DNA from: Piscirickettsiaceae bacterium
GTDB taxonomy: Bacteria > Pseudomonadota > Gammaproteobacteria > Nitrosococcales > Methylophagaceae
DNA length: 6,949 nt
Direction of reading: 5' to 3'
Assembly (NCBI GenBank): GCA_030620285.1
Contig: JAUXFA010000060.1
Location: 1 to 6,949, forward strand
Shown here: one piece after another, positions 1-6,701 of the stretch
Layout: each line of letters starts with the position of its first letter
Numbering within the stretch: the stretch's first letter is position 1
Notes under the pieces: model-generated
The model's database searches: none
Told to the model about the DNA's origin: nothing
The model's input: only the letters and a program-made list of their open reading frames with translations
Position numbers and translations under genes: made by a program

Positions 1-1167
1 CATGGCAGCCAGCATATTAAAGAGAATCTTGAAAAAGCACGAATGGAGTTGGAGGTGGCTAATCGTAATAGTGATTTGTCCAAAATGTCGGAACTACAAT
101 ATGGCAAAATTCCAGAACTTGAAAAACAGTTGGATATGGCAACCCAAGCTGAAATGCAGGATTTCACCCTATTGCGGAATGAAGTGGGCGAAGAAGAGAT
201 TGCCGAAATAGTCTCTAAATGGACGGGTATTCCTGTGTCTAAAATGTTGGAAGGTGAGCGCGACAAACTATTGCAAATGGATAATGCTTTGCATGAACGT
301 GTTATCGGCCAAGACGAAGCGGTGAGTGCGGTTTCAAATGCTATTCGTCGTTCACGCGCAGGCCTATCTGATCCGAATCGGCCCAATGGTTCGTTTTTAT
401 TTTTAGGGCCAACAGGTGTCGGTAAAACAGAACTGTGCAAGGCCTTAGCAACTTTCTTATTTGATACGGAAGAAGCAATGATACGGATTGATATGTCCGA
501 ATTTATGGAAAAACATTCGGTGGCTCGATTGGTTGGGGCGCCTCCAGGGTATGTTGGTTATGAAGAAGGAGGTTATCTAACGGAGGCTGTACGGCGTAAA
601 CCTTATTCAGTGATATTGTTAGATGAAGTTGAGAAAGCACATCCTGACGTGTTTAATATTTTGTTGCAAGTATTGGATGATGGTCGCTTGACCGATGGCC
701 AAGGTCGTACTGTTGATTTTCGAAATACCGTGATTGTGATGACGTCTAATTTGGGTTCCAACATCATTCAAGATCTCGCTGGCGAAGATCAATATGATGA
801 AATGAAGGCAGCGGTAATGGAAATTGTCGGTCAACATTTTAGACCTGAATTTATTAACCGTGTTGATGATGTGGTGGTATTTCATCCCTTACAACGGGAG
901 CAAATCCATGCTATTGCCAAAATTCAGCTAGAACAATTACAGCAACGTTTGGCAGAACGTGAGATTGGTTTAGAGGTGAGTGAAGCAGCACTAGACTTTA
1001 TTGCCGAAGCTGGCTTTGACCCTGTCTATGGTGCAAGGCCGTTAAAGCGTGTTATTCAGCAACAACTGGAAAATATCTTGGCCCAGGATTTATTGTCAGG
1101 TTACTTTAAAGCAGGCGATACTATTAAGGTGGACGTCAATGCCGGACTATTAAGTTTTACCGCTTAA
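1..1167 (+). CDS. clpB: ATP-dependent chaperone ClpB, C-terminal part (5' truncated by window edge)
   Basis: This is the C-terminal 388 codons of ClpB, the hexameric AAA+ disaggregase that threads aggregated proteins through its central pore and works with DnaK/DnaJ/GrpE in the cytoplasm. The frame is open from base 1, so the N-domain, first ATPase domain and most of the M-domain lie outside the window; the E. coli protein is 857 residues. Fragment codons ~1-50 are the end of the coiled-coil M-domain ([16 protein letters not shown] is visible). The second ATPase domain follows, with Walker A GPTGVGKT at codons 136-143, pore-loop GYVG at 183-186, Walker B LLDE ending at D208-E209, sensor-1 Asn at 250, arginine finger in FINR at 287 and sensor-2 GARPLKR with Arg 346. 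All key residues are intact. It ends in TAA and a hairpin follows. A heat-shock promoter would be expected upstream but is not in view. Confidence 0.97.
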   Translation, partial: HGSQHIKENLEKARMELEVANRNSDLSKMSELQYGKIPELEKQLDMATQAEMQDFTLLRNEVGEEEIAEIVSKWTGIPVSKMLEGERDKLLQMDNALHERVIGQDEAVSAVSNAIRRSRAGLSDPNRPNGSFLFLGPTGVGKTELCKALATFLFDTEEAMIRIDMSEFMEKHSVARLVGAPPGYVGYEEGGYLTEAVRRKPYSVILLDEVEKAHPDVFNILLQVLDDGRLTDGQGRTVDFRNTVIVMTSNLGSNIIQDLAGEDQYDEMKAAVMEIVGQHFRPEFINRVDDVVVFHPLQREQIHAIAKIQLEQLQQRLAEREIGLEVSEAALDFIAEAGFDPVYGARPLKRVIQQQLENILAQDLLSGYFKAGDTIKVDVNAGLLSFTA

Positions 1168-1185
1168 TATAACATTAGAAAATGA

Positions 1186-1223
1186 TAGGCCTTGTCGTGT
1201 AGATGAGGCCTAATTATTATCTT
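1186..1223 (+). terminator. Hairpin terminator between clpB and the convergent GGDEF/EAL gene
   Basis: TAGGCCT (1186-1192) is perfectly inverted as AGGCCTA (1206-1212). In the plus-strand RNA the stem extends to 11 pairs through two G-U wobbles, U-A and C-G (1193-1196 with 1202-1205), closing on a 5-base loop. A moderately U-rich tail follows. In the minus-strand RNA the two wobbles become A-C mismatches, leaving a 7-pair stem followed by a TTTTC tract. The structure should therefore work better for clpB but may be bidirectional. The TAG stop of the GGDEF/EAL gene (1210-1212) lies inside the stem. Confidence 0.55.
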
Positions 1224-3348
1224 CTGCACTCCACTCGATTCGCTCTCGAATACCACTCGCTGGTCGGCCGATATGGTAACCTTGAGCATAATCAACACCA
1301 TATGTACCGAGAAGATCAAGGATTTTTTGATTCTCAACAAATTCGGCAATGGTTTTTTTGCCGAGGCCTTTAGCAACATCGATTAGGGCTTTAACAAACA
1401 ATTGGTCATCAGCATTTTTATCAAGGTCTTTGATGAAAATACCATCTATTTTAATAATATCGACGGGTAATTCACGCATATAGTTAAAGGATGCAAAGCC
1501 CACCCCAAAATCATCTAGCGAGAATTGACAGCCTAATTTTTTAATTTCAGTCATCAACGCTTTGGCTTGTTGTAAATTTGATACCGCGGCTGTTTCGGTT
1601 ACTTCGAATATCAAACCTTCGGGCTTGACATGGTATTCAGCCATATATTTCTTTAGTAGGGGTAGTAACTCAGGATCATCAATAACGGCTCCTGATAAAT
1701 TGATCGCTAGTTTTAAAGAATCGTCTTGTTGTTGAAGTGTGGCGAGTTTCATCATGCCATGACGCAAAACGAAATGGTCAATGCGATGAATCAGCCCTAC
1801 TTCTTCAGCAATTTGAATAAATTTCCCCGGTAAGCGTATTTCTCCAGTAGCGGCATCACGCATACGAATAAGCACTTCGTAATGAGTGATTTTAGTTGAT
1901 TCAATATTCAAGATAGGTTGGTAATATAAAATGAAGTTATTGTTTTCCAATGCATCTTCAATTTGATGCTTCCAGAATACTCGAGTTTCAAGTTGATCTT
2001 GGGTTTTATCATCGGCTGAGAAAGTATGAAACGTGCCTTTACCACTTGCTTTGGCTTTATACATAGCCAGATCAGCAAAACCTAATAACTCATGGGTGGA
2101 CGCATCCTGAAGGGGAAAGTGAACAATCCCAATACTGGTGGATACTTTATGTTTCACTTTGCCATAGCTCAAATCAATTTGAGCCAATTCATGAATAATT
2201 TTTTTAGCGAGAACTTCAGCACCCGCCATATCAGATTCAGGCAATAAAATCGCAAATTCATCACCGCCTAAGCGGGCAACCAAGTCAGTAAATCGGGTTA
2301 CTTTTTCTAATGTTGTCGCAACAGACTGCAATAATTCATCGCCAGCACGATGGCCGCTGGTGTCATTAATATCTTTGAATGAATCCAGATCAAGGAATAA
2401 CAGGCTATTATTATGCTGGTATCGAATAGCAGTTTGCAGTGATTTTTCAAATTCTTCGGTGAATTTCCGGCGGTTACATAAGTCCGTTAGGGGATCGTGT
2501 TCGGCCAACCAGACAACACGTTTTTCGGCTTCTCTTTCCTCGGTCATATCCAGCCCGACTGATAAAATTGCTGCATTTTGATTATTACTATCAATGCGTG
2601 AATGTAACCAGGATACTTGGCGAATGCTGCCATTTTTATCGATCAACTCTGAATCTTGTTGGGCGATATTAATATTATTGGCGATAAGCTCATTGAATAA
2701 AGCGTTAGCTTCAGTCCAGTTGCCAGCAGGAAACATTTTTGAGACTGGCGTATTTAACATTTCAATTTCGGTATAGCCCGTTAAGTTTTCACCATAATCA
2801 TTAAATAAAGATATTTCATAATCTTCGTTGATAGTCAGAATAATAAGCTGAGCCGTATCAAGTAGGCTTTTAATAAAGTCACGTTCTAACTCAAGTTCAT
2901 CACTTTTAGCGCGAATGAGTCCCGAACGTTCATTTACATTGGCATCAAGTTTTTCAAGCAAACTAGTCAATTGCAAGGTGGCATATTGCAATTGATTAAT
3001 TTCCTGATGTTTTGATAGATTTTCGACTGTTTGGAATATTTGCCTAGCCTCATCATATTTTTTAGATGAAAGCAGGGGTAATGCATGGGTAATTTGTTCA
3101 AGATTGTCGAGCGGTCGAGATAAAGTGATATAGGTTCGGATGGAAAATAGTATCGCTAATATTAACAATACGATGGCAGCGATACTGTGATAAATGATCA
3201 GATCAAATTGGGATATTTGCAGACTATTCGATTGGGTGTAAATGATATAGCCAGAGAGAGCAATAGCGATAAAACCAGTGAGAACAATGCTGGTAAAGGT
3301 ATGAACTGCCGATTGCCACTGTAAGCTATCCCTGGAAATTGAAGCCAT
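1210..3348 (-). CDS. Membrane-anchored HAMP-like/PAS/GGDEF/EAL cyclic-di-GMP protein
   Basis: A 712-residue bifunctional c-di-GMP turnover protein. Two membrane helices (~15-37 and ~49-71) enclose a periplasmic loop of only about a dozen residues, so large periplasmic ligand sensing is unlikely. A HAMP-like segment starting at the SRPLDNL stretch (~77-83) and a coiled coil (~135-160) lead to a PAS domain (~161-270). The GGDEF domain (~283-445) has an intact GGDEF at 361-365, a canonical inhibitory I-site RFTD at 352-355 exactly five residues upstream, and the GHRAGD motif (332-337). The EAL domain (~465-707) carries EVLIR at 491-495 in place of EALxR, with catalytic and metal residues kept: N550, E582, D612-D613 in DDFGVGFAS, K633, E669 and Q689. 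Diguanylate cyclase (2 GTP to c-di-GMP) and phosphodiesterase (c-di-GMP to pGpG) activities both look possible; which dominates cannot be read from sequence. The ATG start has only a weak GGA eight bases upstream. It lies 68 bp downstream of the SDR gene on the same strand. Confidence 0.93.
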   Translation of the reverse strand: MASISRDSLQWQSAVHTFTSIVLTGFIAIALSGYIIYTQSNSLQISQFDLIIYHSIAAIVLLILAILFSIRTYITLSRPLDNLEQITHALPLLSSKKYDEARQIFQTVENLSKHQEINQLQYATLQLTSLLEKLDANVNERSGLIRAKSDELELERDFIKSLLDTAQLIILTINEDYEISLFNDYGENLTGYTEIEMLNTPVSKMFPAGNWTEANALFNELIANNINIAQQDSELIDKNGSIRQVSWLHSRIDSNNQNAAILSVGLDMTEEREAEKRVVWLAEHDPLTDLCNRRKFTEEFEKSLQTAIRYQHNNSLLFLDLDSFKDINDTSGHRAGDELLQSVATTLEKVTRFTDLVARLGGDEFAILLPESDMAGAEVLAKKIIHELAQIDLSYGKVKHKVSTSIGIVHFPLQDASTHELLGFADLAMYKAKASGKGTFHTFSADDKTQDQLETRVFWKHQIEDALENNNFILYYQPILNIESTKITHYEVLIRMRDAATGEIRLPGKFIQIAEEVGLIHRIDHFVLRHGMMKLATLQQQDDSLKLAINLSGAVIDDPELLPLLKKYMAEYHVKPEGLIFEVTETAAVSNLQQAKALMTEIKKLGCQFSLDDFGVGFASFNYMRELPVDIIKIDGIFIKDLDKNADDQLFVKALIDVAKGLGKKTIAEFVENQKILDLLGTYGVDYAQGYHIGRPASGIRERIEWSAEDNN

Positions 3349-3360
3349 ACCTAAAATCCG

Positions 3361-3390
3361 TATAAAGACTAATAATGTCGATTATGTCAT
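3361..3390 (-). promoter_or_regulatory. Possible promoter for the GGDEF/EAL gene
   Basis: Reading the minus strand, ATGACA (3385-3390; five of six bases of the sigma-70 -35 consensus) is followed after 18 bases by TTTATA (3361-3366, three of six). The spacer carries a small AT dyad, ATAAT/ATTAT (3372-3385). This would allow the gene to be transcribed separately from the SDR gene. The -10 match is poor, so this is tentative. Confidence 0.2.
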
Positions 3391-3401
3391 AAAAACAAAC
3401 T

Positions 3402-3428
3402 AAAAAAACAAAGCATTTATTTGTGCTC
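3402..3428 (-). terminator. Weak hairpin plus T-run after the SDR gene
   Basis: On the minus strand, GAGCA (3424-3428) can pair with TGCTT (3411-3415; four Watson-Crick pairs and one G-U) around an 8-base loop that contains the SDR stop codon. It is followed by TG and then seven consecutive Ts, with more T-rich sequence beyond. The T tract is strong but the stem is short. It may act as a partial terminator between the SDR and GGDEF/EAL genes. Confidence 0.3.
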
Positions 3429-4256
3429 ATCTTGAGAGAGTTTGATTAATACCCAGTCTAAGCCGCGATGCGGGAGTAGCCGTTTAAAAAAGCCAAATAA
3501 ATAAGTTGGGAAAGTGACGTAATAACGAATTTTGGGCCGTTTGTGTTCAAGGGCATGAATGAGCTTTTTGACCACGGCTTCAGGAGGTAAAGTGAAGGGT
3601 ACAGCAGGACCTTTCTTAGTGAGCCGACGCTCCATAGCATCATATACTGAATGATGAACACTGGATGCTTTGACGATATTTTGTTGATACTTAGCAAAAG
3701 CATTAGCTCTAAATTGACTGGTGATGGGTCCAGGCTCAATTAGGCTAAGGTGGATATTAGTATCGTAAAGCTCTAATCTCAAGGTATCAACTAAGCCCTC
3801 TAGCGCATATTTACTTGCATTATAGGCGCCACGGTATGCCATGGAGATAAACCCCAAAACAGAACTATTATAAATGATACGACCATGCCCCTGCTGGCGC
3901 AGTTGAGCGATCACCAAATTAGTGAGTTCTTGGGTACCAAAAACATTGGTTTCAAATTGTTGGCGTAATACGTCGCGACTCAAATCTTCCACCGCTCCTG
4001 GTTGACCAAACGCTGCATTATTAAATAAAGCATCAATGTGACCGTTAAAATGTTCAACTGCAAAGTTGAAAGCATTATGAATGGATATGCTGTCGGTCAG
4101 GTCGAGCAGGGTCGTGGTAATGCCGAGCTGTTTTAATGGTATTTCATCTTGAGGAGACCGAACGGTAGCAATAACCTGATAACCGAGCTGATGTAATTGT
4201 TTGGCGGCACATAAGCCGATACCGCTCGAACAACCTGTTATGAGAATTGTTTTCAT
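3417..4256 (-). CDS. YbbO-like short-chain dehydrogenase/reductase (SDR)
   Basis: A 279-residue classical SDR with a Rossmann fold that binds NAD(P)H and oxidises or reduces a carbonyl or alcohol substrate. Visible motifs are the cofactor glycines TGCSSGIG (7-14), NNAA (79-82), structural Asn 104, catalytic Ser 132, the YNASK pair Tyr145-Lys149, and the EPGPI stretch at 174-178. The C-terminal third, with a PPEAVV helix, an arginine/lysine-rich RPKIRY stretch and an FFKRLLP helix, resembles E. coli YbbO, an NADP-dependent aldehyde reductase of broad specificity, so that is the nearest functional guess; the true substrate is unknown. The ATG at 4256 is chosen because the first beta strand begins directly after it; an upstream in-frame TTG at 4301 would add 15 residues with no SDR character. 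The only Shine-Dalgarno candidate (AGGA, 12 bases upstream) is rather far. It is divergent from cheR and upstream of the GGDEF/EAL gene on the same strand. Confidence 0.9.
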   Translation of the reverse strand: MKTILITGCSSGIGLCAAKQLHQLGYQVIATVRSPQDEIPLKQLGITTTLLDLTDSISIHNAFNFAVEHFNGHIDALFNNAAFGQPGAVEDLSRDVLRQQFETNVFGTQELTNLVIAQLRQQGHGRIIYNSSVLGFISMAYRGAYNASKYALEGLVDTLRLELYDTNIHLSLIEPGPITSQFRANAFAKYQQNIVKASSVHHSVYDAMERRLTKKGPAVPFTLPPEAVVKKLIHALEHKRPKIRYYVTFPTYLFGFFKRLLPHRGLDWVLIKLSQDEHK

Positions 4257-4301
4257 GATGTTATCGTTTCCTAACAAGAGTGAACAAGGCGTAGAATACA
4301 A

Positions 4302-4310
4302 GTTATATCA
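4302..4310 (-). promoter_or_regulatory. Possible extended -10 promoter for the SDR gene
   Basis: On the minus strand the sequence TGATATAAC fits an extended -10 element (TGn followed by TATAAC, five of six bases of TATAAT). No convincing -35 is found 16-18 bases upstream, as is tolerated by extended -10 promoters. Transcription would begin near 4295, about 40 bases before the ATG. It lies in the 109-bp gap shared with cheR. I see no clear sigma-70 promoter facing cheR there, nor a Shine-Dalgarno in front of cheR. Confidence 0.3.
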
Positions 4311-4365
4311 ATTGCTGTCCGAAATGCTATCTATAAGCTACCTGATTTTTATTTAAATTTGTAAC

Positions 4366-5202
4366 ATGCCTACATTAAACGCTATTACTACTGCTGATTA
4401 CCAACGTTTTAAGAATTTCCTTGAGCAGTCATGTGGGATTTTACTAGGTGAAGGTAAGGACTATTTAATTGTCAGTCGGATGACAAAATTATTACGTGAA
4501 GAACAAATTTCCTCCTATTCAGAATTATTAACGGCTATTGAACGAGGGCATCCTCGTCATTTACGAGATGCGGTTATTGATGCCATGACAACCAATGAAA
4601 CCTCATGGTTTCGAGACCAGAGTCCATTTGAAATTTTGGCAAAAGAGGTCCTCCCCACGATGGATAGTGAGGGTAAGCTCCAATGTCGAATATGGTCATC
4701 AGCGTGTTCATCGGGCCAAGAACCTTATACAGTTAGTATTGCAGTCAGTGAGCATCTTGCCTCTTTTCCTGCAAGCCGTTTGGCCGATACACAAATTATG
4801 GCAACCGATATTTCTGCCAGTATGTTGCTTGAAGCAGAGCAAGCAACATACGATGAAGGTATTTTAGGTCGAGGTTTATCAGTAGCGCGCAAGCAACAAT
4901 TTTTCCGACAGGTGGATGATCACTGGACAGTCGTAGATGATATTAAACGCCGTGTCAGTTTTAAGCAGCAAAACTTACTAATGAATTATGGTTCACTCGG
5001 CAAATTTGACCTTATTTTCTGTCGCAATGTATTGATCTATTTTTCGCCAGAGCGTAAATCAGATATCCTTAATAGAATGGCACAAGCTATGAATCCCAGA
5101 GCTTATTTATTTCTGGGTGCATCAGAAACAATTACCGGCTATTCAGATGCCTTTGAAATGATCCGTAGCCCGCATGGCGTTTATTATCGCCTTAAGTCTT
5201 AA
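4366..5202 (+). CDS. cheR: CheR, chemotaxis protein-glutamate O-methyltransferase
   Basis: A 278-residue CheR that transfers methyl groups from S-adenosylmethionine to glutamates of chemoreceptor (MCP) cytoplasmic domains, setting adaptation against the methylesterase CheB. The N-terminal helical CheR_N domain spans ~8-65. The family signature TTNETSWFRD is at 75-84, the SAM loop ACSSGQEPYT at 113-122 (usually GEEPYS, here GQEPYT), the acidic TDIS at 147-150, the beta-subdomain at ~165-200 and FCRNVLIYF at 218-226. Length is close to E. coli CheR (286). The beta-subdomain loop is about four residues shorter than in E. coli and lacks its Gly-rich insertion, suggesting a form that does not need a receptor-tail pentapeptide tether (inference). 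No TPR or response-regulator domain is fused. It stands alone, without cheA, cheW, cheB or a receptor nearby. No Shine-Dalgarno is visible before the ATG. Its last 11 bases overlap the end of the convergent DUF4126 gene. Confidence 0.95.
   Translation: MPTLNAITTADYQRFKNFLEQSCGILLGEGKDYLIVSRMTKLLREEQISSYSELLTAIERGHPRHLRDAVIDAMTTNETSWFRDQSPFEILAKEVLPTMDSEGKLQCRIWSSACSSGQEPYTVSIAVSEHLASFPASRLADTQIMATDISASMLLEAEQATYDEGILGRGLSVARKQQFFRQVDDHWTVVDDIKRRVSFKQQNLLMNYGSLGKFDLIFCRNVLIYFSPERKSDILNRMAQAMNPRAYLFLGASETITGYSDAFEMIRSPHGVYYRLKS
4820..4851. repeat. Perfect 12-bp inverted repeat inside cheR
   Basis: GTATGTTGCTTG (4820-4831) is followed by the 8-base loop AAGCAGAG and its exact reverse complement CAAGCAACATAC (4840-4851). 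It falls in cheR codons 152-162, where the encoded peptide (S-M-L-L-E-A-E-Q-A-T-Y) is ordinary for the family, so the symmetry arises from codon choice. No T-run follows on either strand, so it does not look like a standard intrinsic terminator. Confidence 0.85.
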
Positions 5203-5863
5203 TACCTGTATCGGAATTATCTAATTCAGCTTGAATATTAGCGTTATCCATCAGTGGTGGGGGCGGTTCACACAAACCCAACCAACTTCCTACACGTCGG
5301 AAGATATGTTTCAGTAAACGCCATAATCGTGGTAATAACCAAATCATCAGTAAGATAAAGGCAATGAGCCCAATAATAAAGAATACTGGATGATACAGCG
5401 CTGCCCACAATCCACCAATAACCAAGAGATCTTCACCAATGGATGCAGTCCAATTAGTGAAGGGTTCAGGCGAAGTATTAATTAATAATCGTGTTCCGGC
5501 CTTAGTGGTATGACTTCCCGCCGCTAATGTTCCACCCAATAATGCTGAAGTAAGTTCCATGGCGGGACCAACATCACCAACAGCGCTTGATGCTAACATC
5601 GCACCTGCAGGGATACGGATAAAGGTGTGAATACTATCCCAAGCTGAATCGACCCCTGGGATTTTATCAGCAAAAAATTCAACACAATACATAAAGCCCG
5701 CAGCCGTCATTACCATTGGGTTAGTCAGCACTTCTAACTCGGCTGGCAAGGTGATATTTCCAGTCATGCCCATATAGCCGAGCATAAACATGGTGGCATA
5801 AAGGTTAATACCACTTGCCCAAGCGGCGCCCATACTCAATGCGATAATACTCACTGTATCCAT
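5192..5863 (-). CDS. DUF4126 family membrane protein of unknown function
   Basis: A 223-residue hydrophobic protein recognised as DUF4126 by the SGINLYAT stretch near 17-24, the [12 protein letters not shown] block at 68-79 followed by FIRIPAGA (81-88), and the small-residue-rich [16 protein letters not shown] region at 110-125. Likely membrane segments are ~4-33, ~48-65, ~84-117 (Gly/Ala-rich, perhaps re-entrant or two short helices) and a long hydrophobic stretch ~144-177 that may form two helices. A basic region ([12 protein letters not shown], 179-190) then suggests a cytoplasmic face, and the tail is polar with four prolines (200-203). There is no signal peptide cleavage motif, so it is probably an integral inner-membrane protein. 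The function of the family is not established. The ATG start is supported by a good GGAG nine bases upstream (5873-5876). It is divergent from the Nif3-like gene and converges on cheR with an 11-bp overlap. Confidence 0.88.
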   Translation of the reverse strand: MDTVSIIALSMGAAWASGINLYATMFMLGYMGMTGNITLPAELEVLTNPMVMTAAGFMYCVEFFADKIPGVDSAWDSIHTFIRIPAGAMLASSAVGDVGPAMELTSALLGGTLAAGSHTTKAGTRLLINTSPEPFTNWTASIGEDLLVIGGLWAALYHPVFFIIGLIAFILLMIWLLPRLWRLLKHIFRRVGSWLGLCEPPPPLMDNANIQAELDNSDTGIKT

Positions 5864-5872
5864 TTGTTTTGT

Positions 5873-5876
5873 CTCC
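5873..5876 (-). promoter_or_regulatory. Ribosome binding site of the DUF4126 gene
   Basis: Minus-strand GGAG, followed by A, lies nine bases before the ATG at 5863. It is the clearest Shine-Dalgarno in the window and supports this start codon. Confidence 0.65.
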
Positions 5877-5880
5877 AGTT

Positions 5881-5889
5881 TGTTATAGT
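5881..5889 (+). promoter_or_regulatory. Possible extended -10 promoter for the Nif3-like gene
   Basis: TGTTATAGT fits an extended -10 element (TG, one base, then TATAGT with five of six consensus bases). A -35 at normal spacing is not evident. Transcription would start near 5896, giving a leader of about 25 bases before the ATG at 5921. It overlaps the candidate -10 on the opposite strand. Confidence 0.35.
5882..5887 (-). promoter_or_regulatory. Possible -10 element for the DUF4126 gene
   Basis: The minus strand reads TATAAC here (five of six bases of TATAAT), about 19 bases before the DUF4126 ATG, so a start near 5875 would leave an almost leaderless transcript and could cut into the Shine-Dalgarno. 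No -35 is seen at 16-18 bases. This makes it a weaker candidate than the plus-strand element it overlaps. Confidence 0.2.
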
Positions 5890-5908
5890 GACAACATTAT
5901 TGACCATC

Positions 5909-5912
5909 GGAA
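5909..5912 (+). promoter_or_regulatory. Ribosome binding site that decides the Nif3-like start
   Basis: GGAA ends eight bases before the ATG at 5921, a suitable Shine-Dalgarno spacing. It favours this ATG over the in-frame TTG at 5864, which would add 19 hydrophobic residues not seen in the family. Confidence 0.5.
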
Positions 5913-5920
5913 CTATTGTG

Positions 5921-6679
5921 ATGATAACCCGAACTGAATGTCTATCCTACCTTGAGACCTTATTAGAACCGAATCGGTTCCAAGATTATTGTCCAAATGG
6001 CTTACAAGTGGCGGGTAGTGAGCAGATAAACACGATAGTATCTGGCGTCACTGCTAGCCAAGCATTATTAGATGCAGCACTAGATTTACAAGCTGATACC
6101 GTACTGGTACATCATGGTTATTTTTGGAAAGGTGAAGATCCGCGCATCATTGGAATCAAACAAAAACGTTTAAAACAATTGCTAATAAATGATATTAATT
6201 TAATTGCTTATCATTTACCGCTTGATGCACATCCTACATTAGGTAACAACGCACAATTAGCACAACGACTTGATTTAGAAGTAGATGGTCGTATTTTAGG
6301 AACAGGCGATCCGGCCATCGCGGTGTGTGGTTGTTTGACGGAGTCTCAAACAATACCGGAGTTTGCTGATAAACTTCGTCAAGTTTTAGAGCGTGAGCCA
6401 ATGGTAATACAAGGGCACGACCGACCGATTATGACCATCGGTTGGTGTAGTGGTGCTGCCCAAGGCTATATTGAGCAAGCTGCAGAATTAGGATTAGATG
6501 CATTTTTGAGTGGTGAAATATCAGAGCAAACAGCCCATCTTGCTCGCGAACTAGGGATTAACTATTTTGCGGCTGGACATCATGCTACCGAACGATATGG
6601 CGTGATGGCATTAGGTGAACATTTAGCAGAGCAATTTGATCTACAACATCACTTTATTGATATTGATAATCCGGTTTAA
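5921..6679 (+). CDS. Nif3/YbgI-family dinuclear metal centre protein
   Basis: A 252-residue cytoplasmic protein of the Nif3-like family, close in length and sequence to E. coli YbgI (247). Family structures are toroidal hexamers with a two-metal site in each subunit. Metal ligands are visible by comparison with YbgI: H64-H65 in the HHGYFWKG block, D102 in HLPLDAHP, and H220 and E224 in AAGHHATER. Other signatures are YCPNGLQV (23-30), [10 protein letters not shown] (41-50), LGNNAQLA (107-114) and [10 protein letters not shown] (197-206). The biochemical role is still debated: hydrolase or GTP cyclohydrolase-like activities and metal handling have been proposed, and none can be assigned here. 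The start is the ATG at 5921 because the family's N-terminal helix begins there and a GGAA lies eight bases upstream. The YihY-like gene follows 22 bp after its TAA with no terminator between, so co-transcription is likely. Confidence 0.95.
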   Translation: MITRTECLSYLETLLEPNRFQDYCPNGLQVAGSEQINTIVSGVTASQALLDAALDLQADTVLVHHGYFWKGEDPRIIGIKQKRLKQLLINDINLIAYHLPLDAHPTLGNNAQLAQRLDLEVDGRILGTGDPAIAVCGCLTESQTIPEFADKLRQVLEREPMVIQGHDRPIMTIGWCSGAAQGYIEQAAELGLDAFLSGEISEQTAHLARELGINYFAAGHHATERYGVMALGEHLAEQFDLQHHFIDIDNPV

Positions 6680-6701
6680 TATTTTAATCAAATACAAAAT
6701 T

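Noticed and set aside
619..885. Minus-strand 88-codon open frame within clpB
   Set aside because: It lies wholly opposite the highly conserved second ATPase domain of ClpB and has no recognisable domain; it is a shadow frame.
2360..2776. Two plus-strand open frames opposite the GGDEF/EAL gene
   Set aside because: They lie opposite conserved GGDEF and PAS coding sequence, have no domain similarity and show no ribosome binding site.
4053..4070. 7-bp inverted repeat TTCAACT/AGTTGAA with a 4-base loop inside the SDR gene
   Set aside because: A few 7-bp dyads are expected by chance in 7 kb, and no T-run or other signal accompanies it.
4257..4301. Upstream in-frame TTG start for the SDR gene (15 extra residues)
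   Set aside because: The extra residues lie ahead of the first Rossmann strand, are unlike SDR N-termini and use a rare start codon. The candidate -10 at 4302-4307 would also put the transcription start inside this stretch.
4312..4337. TTGCTG and TATAAG as a promoter for cheR
   Set aside because: The spacing is only 14 bases, too short for sigma-70, so I do not list it. A different sigma factor could still act in this gap.
4595..4867. 90-codon frame in another phase inside cheR
   Set aside because: It overlaps the SAM-binding core of CheR in a different phase and encodes nothing recognisable.
5864..5920. Upstream in-frame TTG start for the Nif3-like gene
   Set aside because: It abuts the DUF4126 start codon, has no Shine-Dalgarno and adds 19 hydrophobic residues absent from YbgI-type proteins. 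The ATG at 5921 has GGAA at good spacing.
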